From: an uncultured Bordetella sp.
GTDB taxonomy: Bacteria > Pseudomonadota > Gammaproteobacteria > Burkholderiales > Burkholderiaceae_B
Assembly: GCA_937881145.1 (NCBI GenBank)
Contig: CALGFL010000123.1
Coordinates: forward strand, 1-14,340
Direction of reading: 5' to 3'
Length of the DNA: 14,340 nucleotides
Shown: in pieces, positions 8,250 through 14,340 of the stretch
How positions within the stretch are numbered: the stretch's first letter is position 1
Layout of the letters: each line of letters opens with the position of its first letter
Translations under genes and position numbers: made by a program
The notes under the pieces: model-generated
Told to the model about the DNA's origin: nothing
The model's input: only the letters and a program-made list of their open reading frames with translations
Database searches by the model: none

Positions 8250-8292
8250 GCACAACGGCCGGGCCGGCGGATTTGTCCGCCGGCCCGGCCGT
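8245..8292 (-). terminator. rho-independent terminator after the 74-codon gene
   Basis: A perfect 17-bp inverted repeat: ACGGCCGGGCCGGCGGA (8255-8271), a 4-nt loop, and its exact complement at 8276-8292. Read on the minus strand it is followed by TGTGCTTTTC, a short and imperfect T-run. It lies between the small gene, which ends at 8349, and the transporter promoter, so it should separate the two transcripts. Confidence 0.65.
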
Positions 8293-8348
8293 CGTCAGAT
8301 GCTGGACCGCGCGCGCAACGCGCGATCTTTAACGTGCTTGCGAGCGGC

Positions 8349-8573
8349 TTACCACTGCGTGCTGGCGAAGCGCGTGTTGTAGTTGTAGGCGCGATCCATG
8401 GCGTCGTTCAGGCGGCTGATGAAGCCGAGCAGCCTGTCGGCGGCGCGGACCACGGCCAGGCCGGAGGACTTCAGGAAGGGGACCAGCTTCACGGTTTCGG
8501 AGGCGCTCATGGCCTCGAGCATCAGTTCGCGTTCGAGTTGGTCGGTCAGGCGGAATTCGGTGTTGGTCTTCAT
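8349..8573 (-). CDS. small hypothetical protein, 74 residues
   Basis: A short gene of unknown function. The start ATG at 8573 has a good ribosome binding site (GGAG at 8582-8579, 5 nt upstream), a well-formed promoter at 8618-8646 and a strong hairpin downstream, which together support it as a real gene. The product has a charged, probably helical N-terminal half (LTDQLERELMLEAMSASETV, 9-28), a central stretch VPFLKSSGLAVVRAADRLLGFISRL that may be an amphipathic helix, and a Tyr/Asn-rich tail ending AYNYNTRFASTQW. There is no signal peptide, obvious membrane span, cysteine or HTH motif. It is transcribed alone, on the same strand as the flanking operons but isolated from them. I do not recognise a family. 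The conserved-looking tail and the elaborate promoter suggest a regulated small protein. Confidence 0.72.
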   Translation of the reverse strand: MKTNTEFRLTDQLERELMLEAMSASETVKLVPFLKSSGLAVVRAADRLLGFISRLNDAMDRAYNYNTRFASTQW

Positions 8574-8617
8574 TGCGGCTCCAGATCGGCGGAAGTGCCT
8601 TGGTAAGCAATGAAGTC

Positions 8618-8646
8618 AGTATAGGGATAACCCTAAACTCACGCAA
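8618..8646 (-). promoter_or_regulatory. candidate sigma70 promoter of the 74-codon gene
   Basis: On the minus strand, TTGCGT (8646-8641, three of six matches) and TATACT (8623-8618, five of six) are separated by exactly 17 nt. The predicted start is near 8611, giving a leader of about 38 nt that contains the GGAG ribosome binding site. The spacer and -10 element hold a TAGGG/CCCTA inverted repeat, and a run of A/T lies upstream of the -35 element. Confidence 0.6.
8622..8635. promoter_or_regulatory. inverted repeat TAGGG-N4-CCCTA, putative operator 1
   Basis: TAGGGATAACCCTA has perfect 5-bp arms. It covers the downstream half of the promoter spacer and overlaps the -10 element of the small gene, with its centre about 17 bp upstream of the predicted transcription start. 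A protein bound here would occlude RNA polymerase, so repression is the simplest reading. The regulator is unknown. Confidence 0.5.
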
Positions 8647-8655
8647 TAAAAATTC

Positions 8656-8669
8656 TAGGGTAAACCCCA
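8656..8669. promoter_or_regulatory. inverted repeat TAGGG-N4-CCCCA, putative operator 2
   Basis: TAGGGTAAACCCCA matches operator 1 at 11 of 14 positions and keeps the same arms except one base. It lies 10 bp upstream of the -35 element, centred about 51 bp upstream of the predicted start. The centres of the two sites are 34 bp apart, a little over three helical turns. The position fits an activator site or a second half of a looped or cooperative repressor site. Confidence 0.45.
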
Positions 8670-8730
8670 GGTATTTTGTAAAAATTCCTATATCGTGAGA
8701 TTCAATTTCATAATAAGAAATAAAAGTGCC

Positions 8731-9585
8731 TCAGCTGCGATTTCGTAGCGTGCGAGCGGCATCCGCGAGCTCTCCCGCCGTCAGCCCTATGGGCCCCGTG
8801 CCCGCGGCCACCAGGGCGTCGGCCGCCGCGCCGTGCAGCCAGACCGCGCCGGGCACGGCCTGCTCCAGCGGCACGCCCTGGGCGATCAGGCTGCCCAGCA
8901 TGCCGGCCAGCACGTCGCCGGTGCCGGCCGTGGCCAGACCCGGGTTGCCCGTGGTATTGATCCAACACATATCCGCGGCGGGCGGGCAGACCAGGGTGCC
9001 CGCGCCCTTGAGGACGACCCAGGCCCGGTATTGCCGCGCCAAAGCCTGCGCGGCGGCGGGCCGGTCGGCCTGGATGCGTTCGGCCGTGCAGCCCAGCAGC
9101 CTGCCGGCTTCCGCGGGATGGGGGGTGAGCACCACGGGAGCCGGCCCCCAATCGGACCGCAAGGCGCCTTGCGCCAGCAGGTTCAGGCCGTCGGCGTCCA
9201 GCACCAGCGGCGTTTGCGCGCGGGTCTGGAACAGGGTGGACAGGAGCAGGACCGCGTTGTCGAGCGTGCCCAGTCCGCAGCCGGCCACCCAGGTCGTCAA
9301 GCCCAGCGGGCCGGCGTCGGCCAGGAGGTCGCGGCCGGACCGCAGCATCAGCTCGGGCTGCAGCGGATCGCAGGGCAAGGGCGCGATGTCCTGGGCAAAA
9401 CCCACCAGCACCTTGCCCGCGCCCAGGCGCAGCGCGGCCCGGGCGGCCAGCAGCGGCGCGCCGGTCATGCCGGGGCCGCCGCCCAGCACGCCCAGGGTGC
9501 CGAAGCTGCCTTTGTGCGTGTCGGCCGCGCGCGGGGCGAAAAGCGCAGGCAACTGGTCTCGCAATAGGGGAGTGGGCGTGGTCAT
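8731..9585 (-). CDS. nnrD: ADP/ATP-dependent NAD(P)H-hydrate dehydratase (YjeF C-terminal domain family)
   Basis: A 284-residue stand-alone NAD(P)H-hydrate dehydratase. Using nucleotide-dependent dehydration it repairs the S-form of hydrated NADH and NADPH in the cytoplasm. The family landmarks are present in order: [19 protein letters not shown] (25-43), GCGLGT (102-107), [11 protein letters not shown] (128-138), [13 protein letters not shown] (153-165), [10 protein letters not shown] (190-199) and the nucleotide and catalytic segment [19 protein letters not shown] (213-231) with Asp224 as the likely general base. It lacks the N-terminal epimerase domain found in fused proteins, so the epimerase must be encoded elsewhere. 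The start is ATG 9585; the open frame upstream to 9822 only shadows the divergent CoA-transferase gene. There is no clear Shine-Dalgarno sequence. It is divergent from the CoA-transferase, 79 nt away. Confidence 0.92.
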   Translation of the reverse strand: MTTPTPLLRDQLPALFAPRAADTHKGSFGTLGVLGGGPGMTGAPLLAARAALRLGAGKVLVGFAQDIAPLPCDPLQPELMLRSGRDLLADAGPLGLTTWVAGCGLGTLDNAVLLLSTLFQTRAQTPLVLDADGLNLLAQGALRSDWGPAPVVLTPHPAEAGRLLGCTAERIQADRPAAAQALARQYRAWVVLKGAGTLVCPPAADMCWINTTGNPGLATAGTGDVLAGMLGSLIAQGVPLEQAVPGAVWLHGAAADALVAAGTGPIGLTAGELADAARTLRNRS

Positions 9586-9664
9586 GGGCGGGAGTGATGA
9601 AAGGGCGCGGGCGGAGAATTGGCTAAGATTATCGACCCGTCGTGTCTTTTTAGGCTTGAAGCAT
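9586..9664. promoter_or_regulatory. divergent intergenic region between nnrD and the CoA-transferase gene
   Basis: These 79 nt must hold the promoters of both divergent genes. For the minus strand a GATAAT hexamer at 9633-9628 matches the -10 consensus at five of six positions, but no good -35 hexamer lies 16-18 nt upstream. For the plus strand no convincing promoter pair is seen; a run of five T ends at 9651, followed by AGG 10 nt before the ATG. No clear operator palindrome is visible. Confidence 0.3.
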
Positions 9665-10909
9665 ATGTCCGCGCAATCCACGCCGCCGCGTCCCGCTCCG
9701 CTCACCGGCATCCGCGTCCTCGACCTGACCCGCGTGCTGGCCGGGCCCTGGTGCACGCAGAACCTGGCCGATCTGGGCGCCGAGGTCGTCAAGATCGAGC
9801 GGCCGGGGGCGGGCGACGACACGCGCGCATGGGGGCCGCCTTATCTGAAAGACCAGGATGGCAATGCCACGAGCGAAGCCGCCTATTACCTGTCGGCCAA
9901 TCGCAACAAGCTATCGGTGACGGTGGACATCGCCACGCCGCGCGGCGCGCAGGTCGTGCGCGAACTGGCCGGGCAAAGCGACATCCTGGTCGAGAATTTC
10001 AAGGTGGGCGGACTCAAGAAATACGGCCTGGACTACGAAACCCTGCGCGAGATCAACCCGCGGCTCATCTATTGCTCGGTGACCGGTTTCGGCCAGACCG
10101 GCCCCTATGCGAGCCGGCCCGGCTACGACTTCATGATCCAGGGCATGGGCGGGCTGATGAGCATCACCGGCGAGCGCGACGATCTGCCCGGCGGCGGTCC
10201 GCAGAAGGCGGGCGTGGCCGTGGCCGACCTGATGACCGGCATGTATTCCACGATGGGCATCCTGGCCGCGCTGATCGAGCGCGACAAGAGCGGCCTGGGC
10301 CAGCACGTGGATATGGCGCTGCTCGATTGCCAGGTGGCCATGCTGGCCAACCAGAATCTTAACTACATGACGTCGGGCAAAGCCCCGCGCCGCGCCGGCA
10401 ACGCGCACCAGAACCTGGTGCCGTATCAAGTGTTCGCGGCGGCCGACGGCCATCTCATCGTGGCGGTGGGCAACGACAGCCAGTTCCGCAACTACTGCCG
10501 CGTGATCGGCATGAACGGGCTGGCGGACGATCCGCGCTTTGCCACCAATCCGCAGCGCGTGATCAACCGCGAGGCCCTGGTGCCCATGCTGGTCGAGCGC
10601 ATGAAGGCCGGCGCGCGCGACACGTGGCTGGCCGAACTCGAAGCCGCCGGCGTGCCGGCCGGCCCCATCAACACGCTGGAGCAGGTCTACCAGGACCCGC
10701 AAGTGCAGGCGCGCGCCATGAGGCTGGAGCTGCCGCACCCCACGGCCGGCGTGGCGCCCATCGCGGCCAGCCCGCTCAAATTGTCGGGCAGTCCGGTGCG
10801 CTACGAGCGACCCGCGCCCACGCTGGGCCAGCATACGCGGCAGGTGCTGAGCGAGCGGCTGGGCTTGTCCGACGCCCAGATCGAAGCGCTGTCCCGGCCC
10901 GAAAACTGA
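9665..10909 (+). CDS. CaiB/BaiF (class III) CoA-transferase, dicarboxylate type
   Basis: A 414-residue family III CoA-transferase, which moves CoA between a donor acyl-CoA and an acceptor carboxylate through an aspartyl-CoA intermediate. The N-terminus carries [20 protein letters not shown] (15-34) and [20 protein letters not shown] (38-57). The likely nucleophile is Asp188 in [11 protein letters not shown]. Further family landmarks are GFGQTGPY (141-148), [13 protein letters not shown] (153-165), [12 protein letters not shown] (253-264), GPINTLEQV (333-341) and a terminal LGQHTRQVL. The pattern recalls succinyl-CoA:glutarate CoA-transferase (SUGCT) from memory, but the acceptor is not proven; mesaconyl-, oxalyl- or carnitine-type roles cannot be excluded. 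ATG 9665 is chosen because the frame upstream lies antisense to nnrD. It is followed after 70 nt by a 3-hydroxyacyl-CoA dehydrogenase, suggesting a shared acyl-CoA catabolic role. Confidence 0.92.
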   Translation: MSAQSTPPRPAPLTGIRVLDLTRVLAGPWCTQNLADLGAEVVKIERPGAGDDTRAWGPPYLKDQDGNATSEAAYYLSANRNKLSVTVDIATPRGAQVVRELAGQSDILVENFKVGGLKKYGLDYETLREINPRLIYCSVTGFGQTGPYASRPGYDFMIQGMGGLMSITGERDDLPGGGPQKAGVAVADLMTGMYSTMGILAALIERDKSGLGQHVDMALLDCQVAMLANQNLNYMTSGKAPRRAGNAHQNLVPYQVFAAADGHLIVAVGNDSQFRNYCRVIGMNGLADDPRFATNPQRVINREALVPMLVERMKAGARDTWLAELEAAGVPAGPINTLEQVYQDPQVQARAMRLELPHPTAGVAPIAASPLKLSGSPVRYERPAPTLGQHTRQVLSERLGLSDAQIEALSRPEN

Positions 10910-10979
10910 ACCGTTGTCCACACGGCGGCCCGGCCCGAGGGGCATGTCCGTTCGATCCATCAAGATTAGGAAAGCCATC

Positions 10980-12497
10980 ATGCAAGACATTCAAATTCTG
11001 GGCATTGTCGGTGCCGGCGCCATGGGTCGCGGCATCGCGCAGGTCGCCGCGCAGGCCGGCCTGCGCGTCAAGCTCCATGACGCCAGCGGCGAAGCCGTGG
11101 CCGCCGCGCGCGAGACGCTGCGCCAGACCTGGGACAAGCTGGTACAGAAGGGCAAGTTGAACGAAACCGATGCCCGGGCCGCGCTGGCCCGCGTCGAACC
11201 GGCCGCCGCGCTGCAGGACCTGGCCGACTGCCAGGCCGTGGTCGAGGCCATCGTCGAGCGACTGGACGTCAAGCGCGACGTGTTCGCCAAGCTCGAAGCC
11301 ATCGTCGCGGCCGACTGCATCCTGGCGTCCAATACCTCTTCGCTGTCGATCACGGCTATCGCCACGGCGTGCAAGCGGCCGTCGCGTGTTGTGGGCTATC
11401 ACTTCTTCAACCCCGTGCCGCTGATGAAAGTGGTCGAGGTGATCGACGGCCTGCGTAGCGACCCGGCCGTGGGCGATGCGCTGATGGCGCTGGCGCGCCG
11501 CATGGGCCATACGCCCGTGCGCGCCAAGGACATGCCCGGCTTCGTCGTCAACCACGCGGGCCGCGGCATGCTCATCGAAGGGCTGCGCGCGGCACAGGAG
11601 GCGGTGGCCGGCTTCGACCAGATCGACGCCATCATGCGCGAGCAGGCCGGCTTTCGCATGGGCCCGTTCGAATTGCTGGACCTGACCGGCCTGGACGTCT
11701 CGCATCCCGTGATGGAGTCGATCTATCAGCAGTTCTACGACGAGCCGCGCTACCGGCCTTCGCCCATCACCGCAGTGCGCCACGTCGGCGGCATGCTGGG
11801 CCGCAAGACCGGCGCGGGCTTCTACAACTATGTCGACGGCCAGAAGCAGGTGCCGGCCGAACCGGCCGCGCCCGCCTTGCCGGCGAACTTGAAGGTCTGG
11901 GTGAGCCGCCACAGTTCGCAAGGCTACGCGCGCGCCATGGCGCTGGTTTCCGGCCTGGGCGTCACGATCTGCGAAAAACCCGAGGCCGACGCGCTTTTCA
12001 TCGTCACGCCTTATGGCCAGGATATTTCCACCAGCGTCACGCAGCAGGGCCTGGACGCCGCGCGCACGGTGGGCCTGGACACGCTGCATGAACCGGCCCC
12101 CGGCCGCCGGCGCACGCTGATGCTGTCGCCGGCCACGCAGCCGGCCTGGCGCGACGCGGCCCATGCGCTGCTGGCCTCCGGCGGCGCGCCCGTGAGCGTG
12201 ATCGCCGATTCGGCGGGTTTCATCGCCCAGCGCATCATCGCGCACATCGTCAACGTCGCCTGCGACATCGCGCAGCAGCGCATCGCCACGCCCGAGGACA
12301 TCGACCGCGCGGTCACGCTGGGCCTGGGCTACCCCATGGGTCCGCTGGCGCTGGGCGACGCCCTGGGGGCGCATCGCATTCATGAGATCCTGGTGAATAT
12401 GCAGCGCGTTACCGGCGACATGCGTTATCGCCCCAGCCTCTGGTTGCAGCGGCGCGTGCAACTGAGCATGCCGCTTCTGGCGCCCGCGGCGGCGTAG
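10980..12497 (+). CDS. 3-hydroxyacyl-CoA dehydrogenase, long two-part form (PaaH/FadB2-like)
   Basis: A 505-residue NAD-dependent dehydrogenase that oxidises 3-hydroxyacyl-CoA to 3-oxoacyl-CoA in the cytoplasm. The N-terminal Rossmann motif is GIVGAGAMGRGIAQ (8-21). Asn118 and Ser119 sit in ASNTSSLS. The catalytic pair is His141 in GYHFFNP and Glu153 in KVVEV, 12 residues apart as in the family. A first 3HCDH helical domain spans about 185-285 (DMPGFVVNHAGRGMLIEGL onward). A linker and a second, more divergent 3HCDH-like domain follow from about 395 (IADSAGFIAQRIIAHIVN) to the end. The start is ATG 10980 with AGGA 8 nt upstream; an earlier in-frame start near 10914 would add 22 residues without family similarity. 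It is downstream of the CoA-transferase on the same strand (70 nt), likely co-transcribed. Length fits the 500-residue proteins of betaproteobacteria. Confidence 0.93.
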   Translation: MQDIQILGIVGAGAMGRGIAQVAAQAGLRVKLHDASGEAVAAARETLRQTWDKLVQKGKLNETDARAALARVEPAAALQDLADCQAVVEAIVERLDVKRDVFAKLEAIVAADCILASNTSSLSITAIATACKRPSRVVGYHFFNPVPLMKVVEVIDGLRSDPAVGDALMALARRMGHTPVRAKDMPGFVVNHAGRGMLIEGLRAAQEAVAGFDQIDAIMREQAGFRMGPFELLDLTGLDVSHPVMESIYQQFYDEPRYRPSPITAVRHVGGMLGRKTGAGFYNYVDGQKQVPAEPAAPALPANLKVWVSRHSSQGYARAMALVSGLGVTICEKPEADALFIVTPYGQDISTSVTQQGLDAARTVGLDTLHEPAPGRRRTLMLSPATQPAWRDAAHALLASGGAPVSVIADSAGFIAQRIIAHIVNVACDIAQQRIATPEDIDRAVTLGLGYPMGPLALGDALGAHRIHEILVNMQRVTGDMRYRPSLWLQRRVQLSMPLLAPAAA

Positions 12498-12511
12498 TTA
12501 CGAATCTTCGG

Positions 12512-12517
12512 TACAAT
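12512..12517 (+). promoter_or_regulatory. possible -10 element of the tRNA-Arg gene
   Basis: TACAAT matches the -10 consensus at five of six positions and would place the transcription start near 12524, four bases before the mature tRNA. No convincing -35 hexamer is seen at 15-19 nt upstream, which lies in the end of the dehydrogenase gene. Confidence 0.3.
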
Positions 12518-12527
12518 GTCGCCCGCT

Positions 12528-12602
12528 GCGGCCGTAGTTCAATGGATAGAATTAGGGTTTCCGAAGCCCTCGATACAGGTTCGATTCCTGTCGGCCGCGC
12601 CA
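12528..12602 (+). tRNA. tRNA-Arg (anticodon CCG)
   Basis: A complete 75-nt cloverleaf. Acceptor stem GCGGCCG pairs with CGGCCGC (12592-12598), followed by discriminator G and encoded CCA (12600-12602). The D arm is GTTC-loop-GAAT. The anticodon stem AGGGT/GCCCT encloses the loop TTCCGAA with anticodon CCG (reads CGG, arginine). The variable region is CGAT and the T arm is ACAGG-TTCGATT-CCTGT. A strong hairpin terminator follows 10 nt downstream. No direct repeat of its 3' end or integrase gene is nearby. Confidence 0.97.
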
Positions 12603-12611
12603 ACTATATAT

Positions 12612-12650
12612 AAGGACGGGCACCCCAATGGGGTGCCCGTCCTTGTTTTT
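12612..12650 (+). terminator. rho-independent terminator after tRNA-Arg
   Basis: A perfect 15-bp stem, AAGGACGGGCACCCC (12612-12626) with its complement at 12630-12644, closes a 3-nt AAT loop and is followed by GTTTTT. It is oriented to end the plus-strand tRNA transcript. On the opposite strand the hairpin is followed by an A/T-rich stretch without a clean T-run, so termination of the LysR gene there is possible but weaker. Confidence 0.88.
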
Positions 12651-12667
12651 GTGGGGATTTTCGCCAA

Positions 12668-13558
12668 CTAGGACACCGCCGGTTGATCCCACCGGCAGGC
12701 TTCTATCCATTTGCTGAACAGCGTGACCTTCAGTTGCCTGGCCACGCAGTCGGGATAGACAAAGTAATAGCGCGCGCCGGTTTCCACGACCAGATCGAAC
12801 GGCATCACGAGCCGGTTGGCCGCCACATCTTCGGCAACCAGGGTGCGGTCGCCCATGGCCACGCCGAAGCCCTGTGTGGCTGCGCTGGTGGCCAGGTCGA
12901 GCGACTGGAACGTAGGCCCTGCGTTCGCATCGACGCCGGTCGTGCCGGCCCGACTCAACCATAACTTCCAGTCCGCATGATCGCGCGTCGGGTGCAGCAG
13001 CGTGTGCCGCGCGAGGTCGTCGGGACTGGCCAGCGGATGCTTCTGCAGGAGTTCCGGCGTGCAGACCGGCGTCAGGTGCTCGTCAAAGAGCGGCACCGCA
13101 TGGACGTCGGGGCCGGGAGACGAACCGTAGATGATGGCCGCGTCGAACGGCTCGGCCTGGAAGTCGACCTCGTGGTGCCACGTCGTGGTGATCTGCACCT
13201 GAAAATCGGGGTTCTCCGTTTGAAACCGCATGATGTGCGGAATCATCCAGCGCATGACGCAAGTGGGCACCTTCAGCGCGAGTTCGGTGCGCTGCCGGGT
13301 GAGGTGATCCGAGGTTTCCTCGATGCGGGTGAAGCTTTCGCGCACGGCCGGCAGCAGCTGCTCGCCTTCGGCCGTAAGCAGCAGCCCTTTGGGCGAGCGC
13401 CTGAAAAGCGGGAAGCGGTAATACTCTTCCAGCGCGAGAATCTGGCGGCTGACCGCGCCTTGCGTGAGGCAGAGGTGATCCGCCGCGCGCGTGAAACTGC
13501 CGTAGCGGGCGACGGTTTCGAAGACCTGCAGAGCATTCAGGGGTGGAAGGCGTCTCAT
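12668..13558 (-). CDS. LysR-family transcriptional regulator, GcvA/AmpR-like group
   Basis: A 296-residue LysR-type regulator. The opening MRRLPPLNALQVFETVARYG is typical of the GcvA group. The winged helix-turn-helix lies at about 20-45 (SFTRAADHLCLTQGAVSRQI), with the wing RRSPKGLLLTAEGEQLL (53-69) and a linker helix up to about 90. The effector-binding domain spans roughly 93-290. The effector is unknown. It is on the same strand as the amino-acid permease, 115 nt downstream of it, so it could be a separate transcription unit, perhaps from the TATAAT element at 13634-13639, or the tail of the transporter transcript. LysR proteins usually control a neighbouring gene; the amino-acid transporter is the natural candidate, though the divergent arrangement common in the family is absent. 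The start has only a weak upstream GAGA. Confidence 0.9.
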   Translation of the reverse strand: MRRLPPLNALQVFETVARYGSFTRAADHLCLTQGAVSRQILALEEYYRFPLFRRSPKGLLLTAEGEQLLPAVRESFTRIEETSDHLTRQRTELALKVPTCVMRWMIPHIMRFQTENPDFQVQITTTWHHEVDFQAEPFDAAIIYGSSPGPDVHAVPLFDEHLTPVCTPELLQKHPLASPDDLARHTLLHPTRDHADWKLWLSRAGTTGVDANAGPTFQSLDLATSAATQGFGVAMGDRTLVAEDVAANRLVMPFDLVVETGARYYFVYPDCVARQLKVTLFSKWIEACRWDQPAVS

Positions 13559-13633
13559 GATGGACGGTTCTCGGATCTGCCGGACTGCGCTTGGATCGGC
13601 ACCCTCGTCTGTGCAGCCGATTCGCGGTTGACC

Positions 13634-13639
13634 ATTATA
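13634..13639 (-). promoter_or_regulatory. possible -10 element of the LysR gene
   Basis: A perfect TATAAT hexamer on the minus strand (13639-13634) lies in the 115-nt gap upstream of the LysR gene, giving a predicted leader of about 70 nt. No -35 hexamer resembling TTGACA is found at 16-18 nt upstream and there is no extended -10, so activator dependence or chance are both possible. Confidence 0.35.
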
Positions 13640-13673
13640 TCGACCCGTACCGCGCCGATGCGGCTGCCCCGCT

Positions 13674-14330
13674 TCAACGGGCGCGCGCGCAGCGATGGCG
13701 GCGTTCGAGCACGCGCGCGTACCAGGTTAGCGGGAAACACATCGCGAAGTAGATCAGCGCGACCATCGCGTAGATCGGAAACGGCCGGAATACCGCATTG
13801 GTGATCATGTTTCCGGTCTTGGTCAGTTCGGTCAGGCCGACGATGGAAGCCAGCGCGGTGCTCTTGACGACCTGCACGAGAAAGCCGACGGTCGGCGGCA
13901 CGGCGATCTTCCATGCCTGCGGCCAGATCACGTAGCGCAGCTGCTGTACCCAGCTCATTCCGAGACTGGCCGCGGCGCCCCATTGGCCGCGCGGCACGGA
14001 TTCGACGCAGCCGCGCCAGATATCGACCAGATAGGCGCTGGTGTAAAGCGTGAGCGTGACCGTCACCGCGGTCCAGGCGCTCACGTCGATGCCCAGAAGC
14101 GGCAAGCCGAAAAAACCGAGGAACAGCTGCATCAGCAGCGGCGTACCTTGGAAAAGTTCGACGTAGAGATTGACGAAGCGGTGCAGCGAGACAAACGGCG
14201 AGACCCTCATGGCCAGCAGCACGAGACCTGCCGCGCCGCCGACCGCGAATGCGATGAGCGACAGCAGCACTGTCCAGCGCGCCGACAGCAGAAGGTTGTA
14301 GACGATGTCCCAATCGCTGAATTCGACCAT
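13674..14330 (-). CDS. polar amino-acid ABC transporter permease (HisM/GlnP family)
   Basis: A 218-residue inner-membrane permease of the His/Glu/Gln/Arg/opine family, forming the channel for amino-acid uptake with a periplasmic binding protein and an ATPase that are not in the window. The signature QGTPLLMQLF (61-70) follows the second membrane helix. The EAA loop covers about 110-137 (ESVPRGQWGAAASLGMSWVQ), with the conserved SLGM and WPQAW. KSTALASIVGLTELT (156-170) is also diagnostic. Hydrophobic helices are seen at about 16-40, 52-80, 87-106, 146-165 and 185-205. The start is ATG 14330 with AGAG just upstream; the operon probably begins beyond the window. The C-terminus ends in a basic tail (ERRHRCARAR). 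The EAA loop lacks the usual acidic EAA residues, reading GAAAS instead, within the family's variation. Confidence 0.92.
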   Translation of the reverse strand: MVEFSDWDIVYNLLLSARWTVLLSLIAFAVGGAAGLVLLAMRVSPFVSLHRFVNLYVELFQGTPLLMQLFLGFFGLPLLGIDVSAWTAVTVTLTLYTSAYLVDIWRGCVESVPRGQWGAAASLGMSWVQQLRYVIWPQAWKIAVPPTVGFLVQVVKSTALASIVGLTELTKTGNMITNAVFRPFPIYAMVALIYFAMCFPLTWYARVLERRHRCARAR

Positions 14331-14340
14331 TACACGCTCT

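Noticed and set aside
8293..8348. Short CGCGC/GCGCG inverted repeat near 8309-8323 as an extra terminator
   Set aside because: The stem is only 5 bp in a GC-rich background and has no T-run, while a much stronger hairpin lies next to it.
8622..8635. Partial match to the I-SceI homing endonuclease site
   Set aside because: Only the first ten bases (TAGGGATAAC) agree; the remainder of the 18-bp site is absent, and the sequence is better explained as an inverted repeat with a second copy 34 bp away.
8726..9664. N-terminal extension of the CoA-transferase by 313 codons
   Set aside because: It is antisense to nnrD, and the family sequence begins just after ATG 9665.
12528..12602. tRNA as an integration site of a genomic island
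   Set aside because: No integrase gene, no repeat of the tRNA 3' end, and ordinary chromosomal genes on both sides within the window.
12409..12603. Minus-strand open frame beginning MARPTGIEPVSRASETLI
   Set aside because: It is the antisense of the tRNA-Arg gene; this peptide is a well-known spurious annotation in many genomes.
12552..12962. Minus-strand open frame ending in QESNLYRGLRKP
   Set aside because: It runs through the LysR gene in another frame, the terminator hairpin and the tRNA antisense, so it has no independent support.

Overview
The window is a high-GC, gene-dense chromosomal segment. Gene content, codon usage and the families present (SBP_bac_5 transporter operon, CaiB/BaiF CoA-transferase, GcvA-type LysR regulators) suggest a betaproteobacterium of the Alcaligenaceae (Bordetella/Achromobacter type). 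That placement comes from family recognition, not a database search. No integrase, transposase, CRISPR array or phage gene is visible.

Region 1 (8249 to 1, minus strand) is one long operon. A promoter at about 8221-8249 is followed by a periplasmic dipeptide/oligopeptide-type binding protein (6555-8192), an AstE/aspartoacylase-like zinc deacylase (5597-6550), two permeases (4596-5573 and 3672-4589), two ATPases (2626-3675 and 1617-2624), an alpha/beta hydrolase (675-1580) and an M20 metallopeptidase cut by the window edge (1-604). From the binding protein to the second ATPase the genes lie between 4 nt of overlap and 23 nt apart, so they are almost certainly co-transcribed. The layout suggests import of a peptide or N-acyl/amide compound followed by hydrolysis in the cytoplasm. 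The second ATPase carries an in-frame amber codon at codon 37. It is therefore either a pseudogene or depends on reinitiation at a GTG four codons later.

Region 2 (8245-8730) is a small isolated unit on the minus strand: a 74-codon gene of unknown function (8349-8573) with a strong hairpin terminator downstream. Its promoter lies in an AT-rich stretch (about 31% GC by hand count over 8601-8725). Two near-identical inverted repeats of the form TAGGG-N4-CCC(T/C)A sit there, one overlapping the -10 element and one just upstream of the -35 element, 34 bp apart. This looks like a regulated promoter and is the most intriguing non-coding signal in the window.

Region 3 (8731-12497) holds nnrD, an NAD(P)H-hydrate dehydratase for cofactor repair, on the minus strand. 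It is divergent from a plus-strand pair: a class III CoA-transferase resembling dicarboxylate (glutarate) CoA-transferases, and a 505-residue two-part 3-hydroxyacyl-CoA dehydrogenase. The pair probably acts in acyl-CoA catabolism.

Region 4 (12498-14340) has a tRNA-Arg(CCG) with its own terminator, then on the minus strand a GcvA-type LysR regulator and, upstream of it, a polar amino-acid ABC transporter permease whose operon continues beyond the window. No gene-free stretch exceeds 300 bases.
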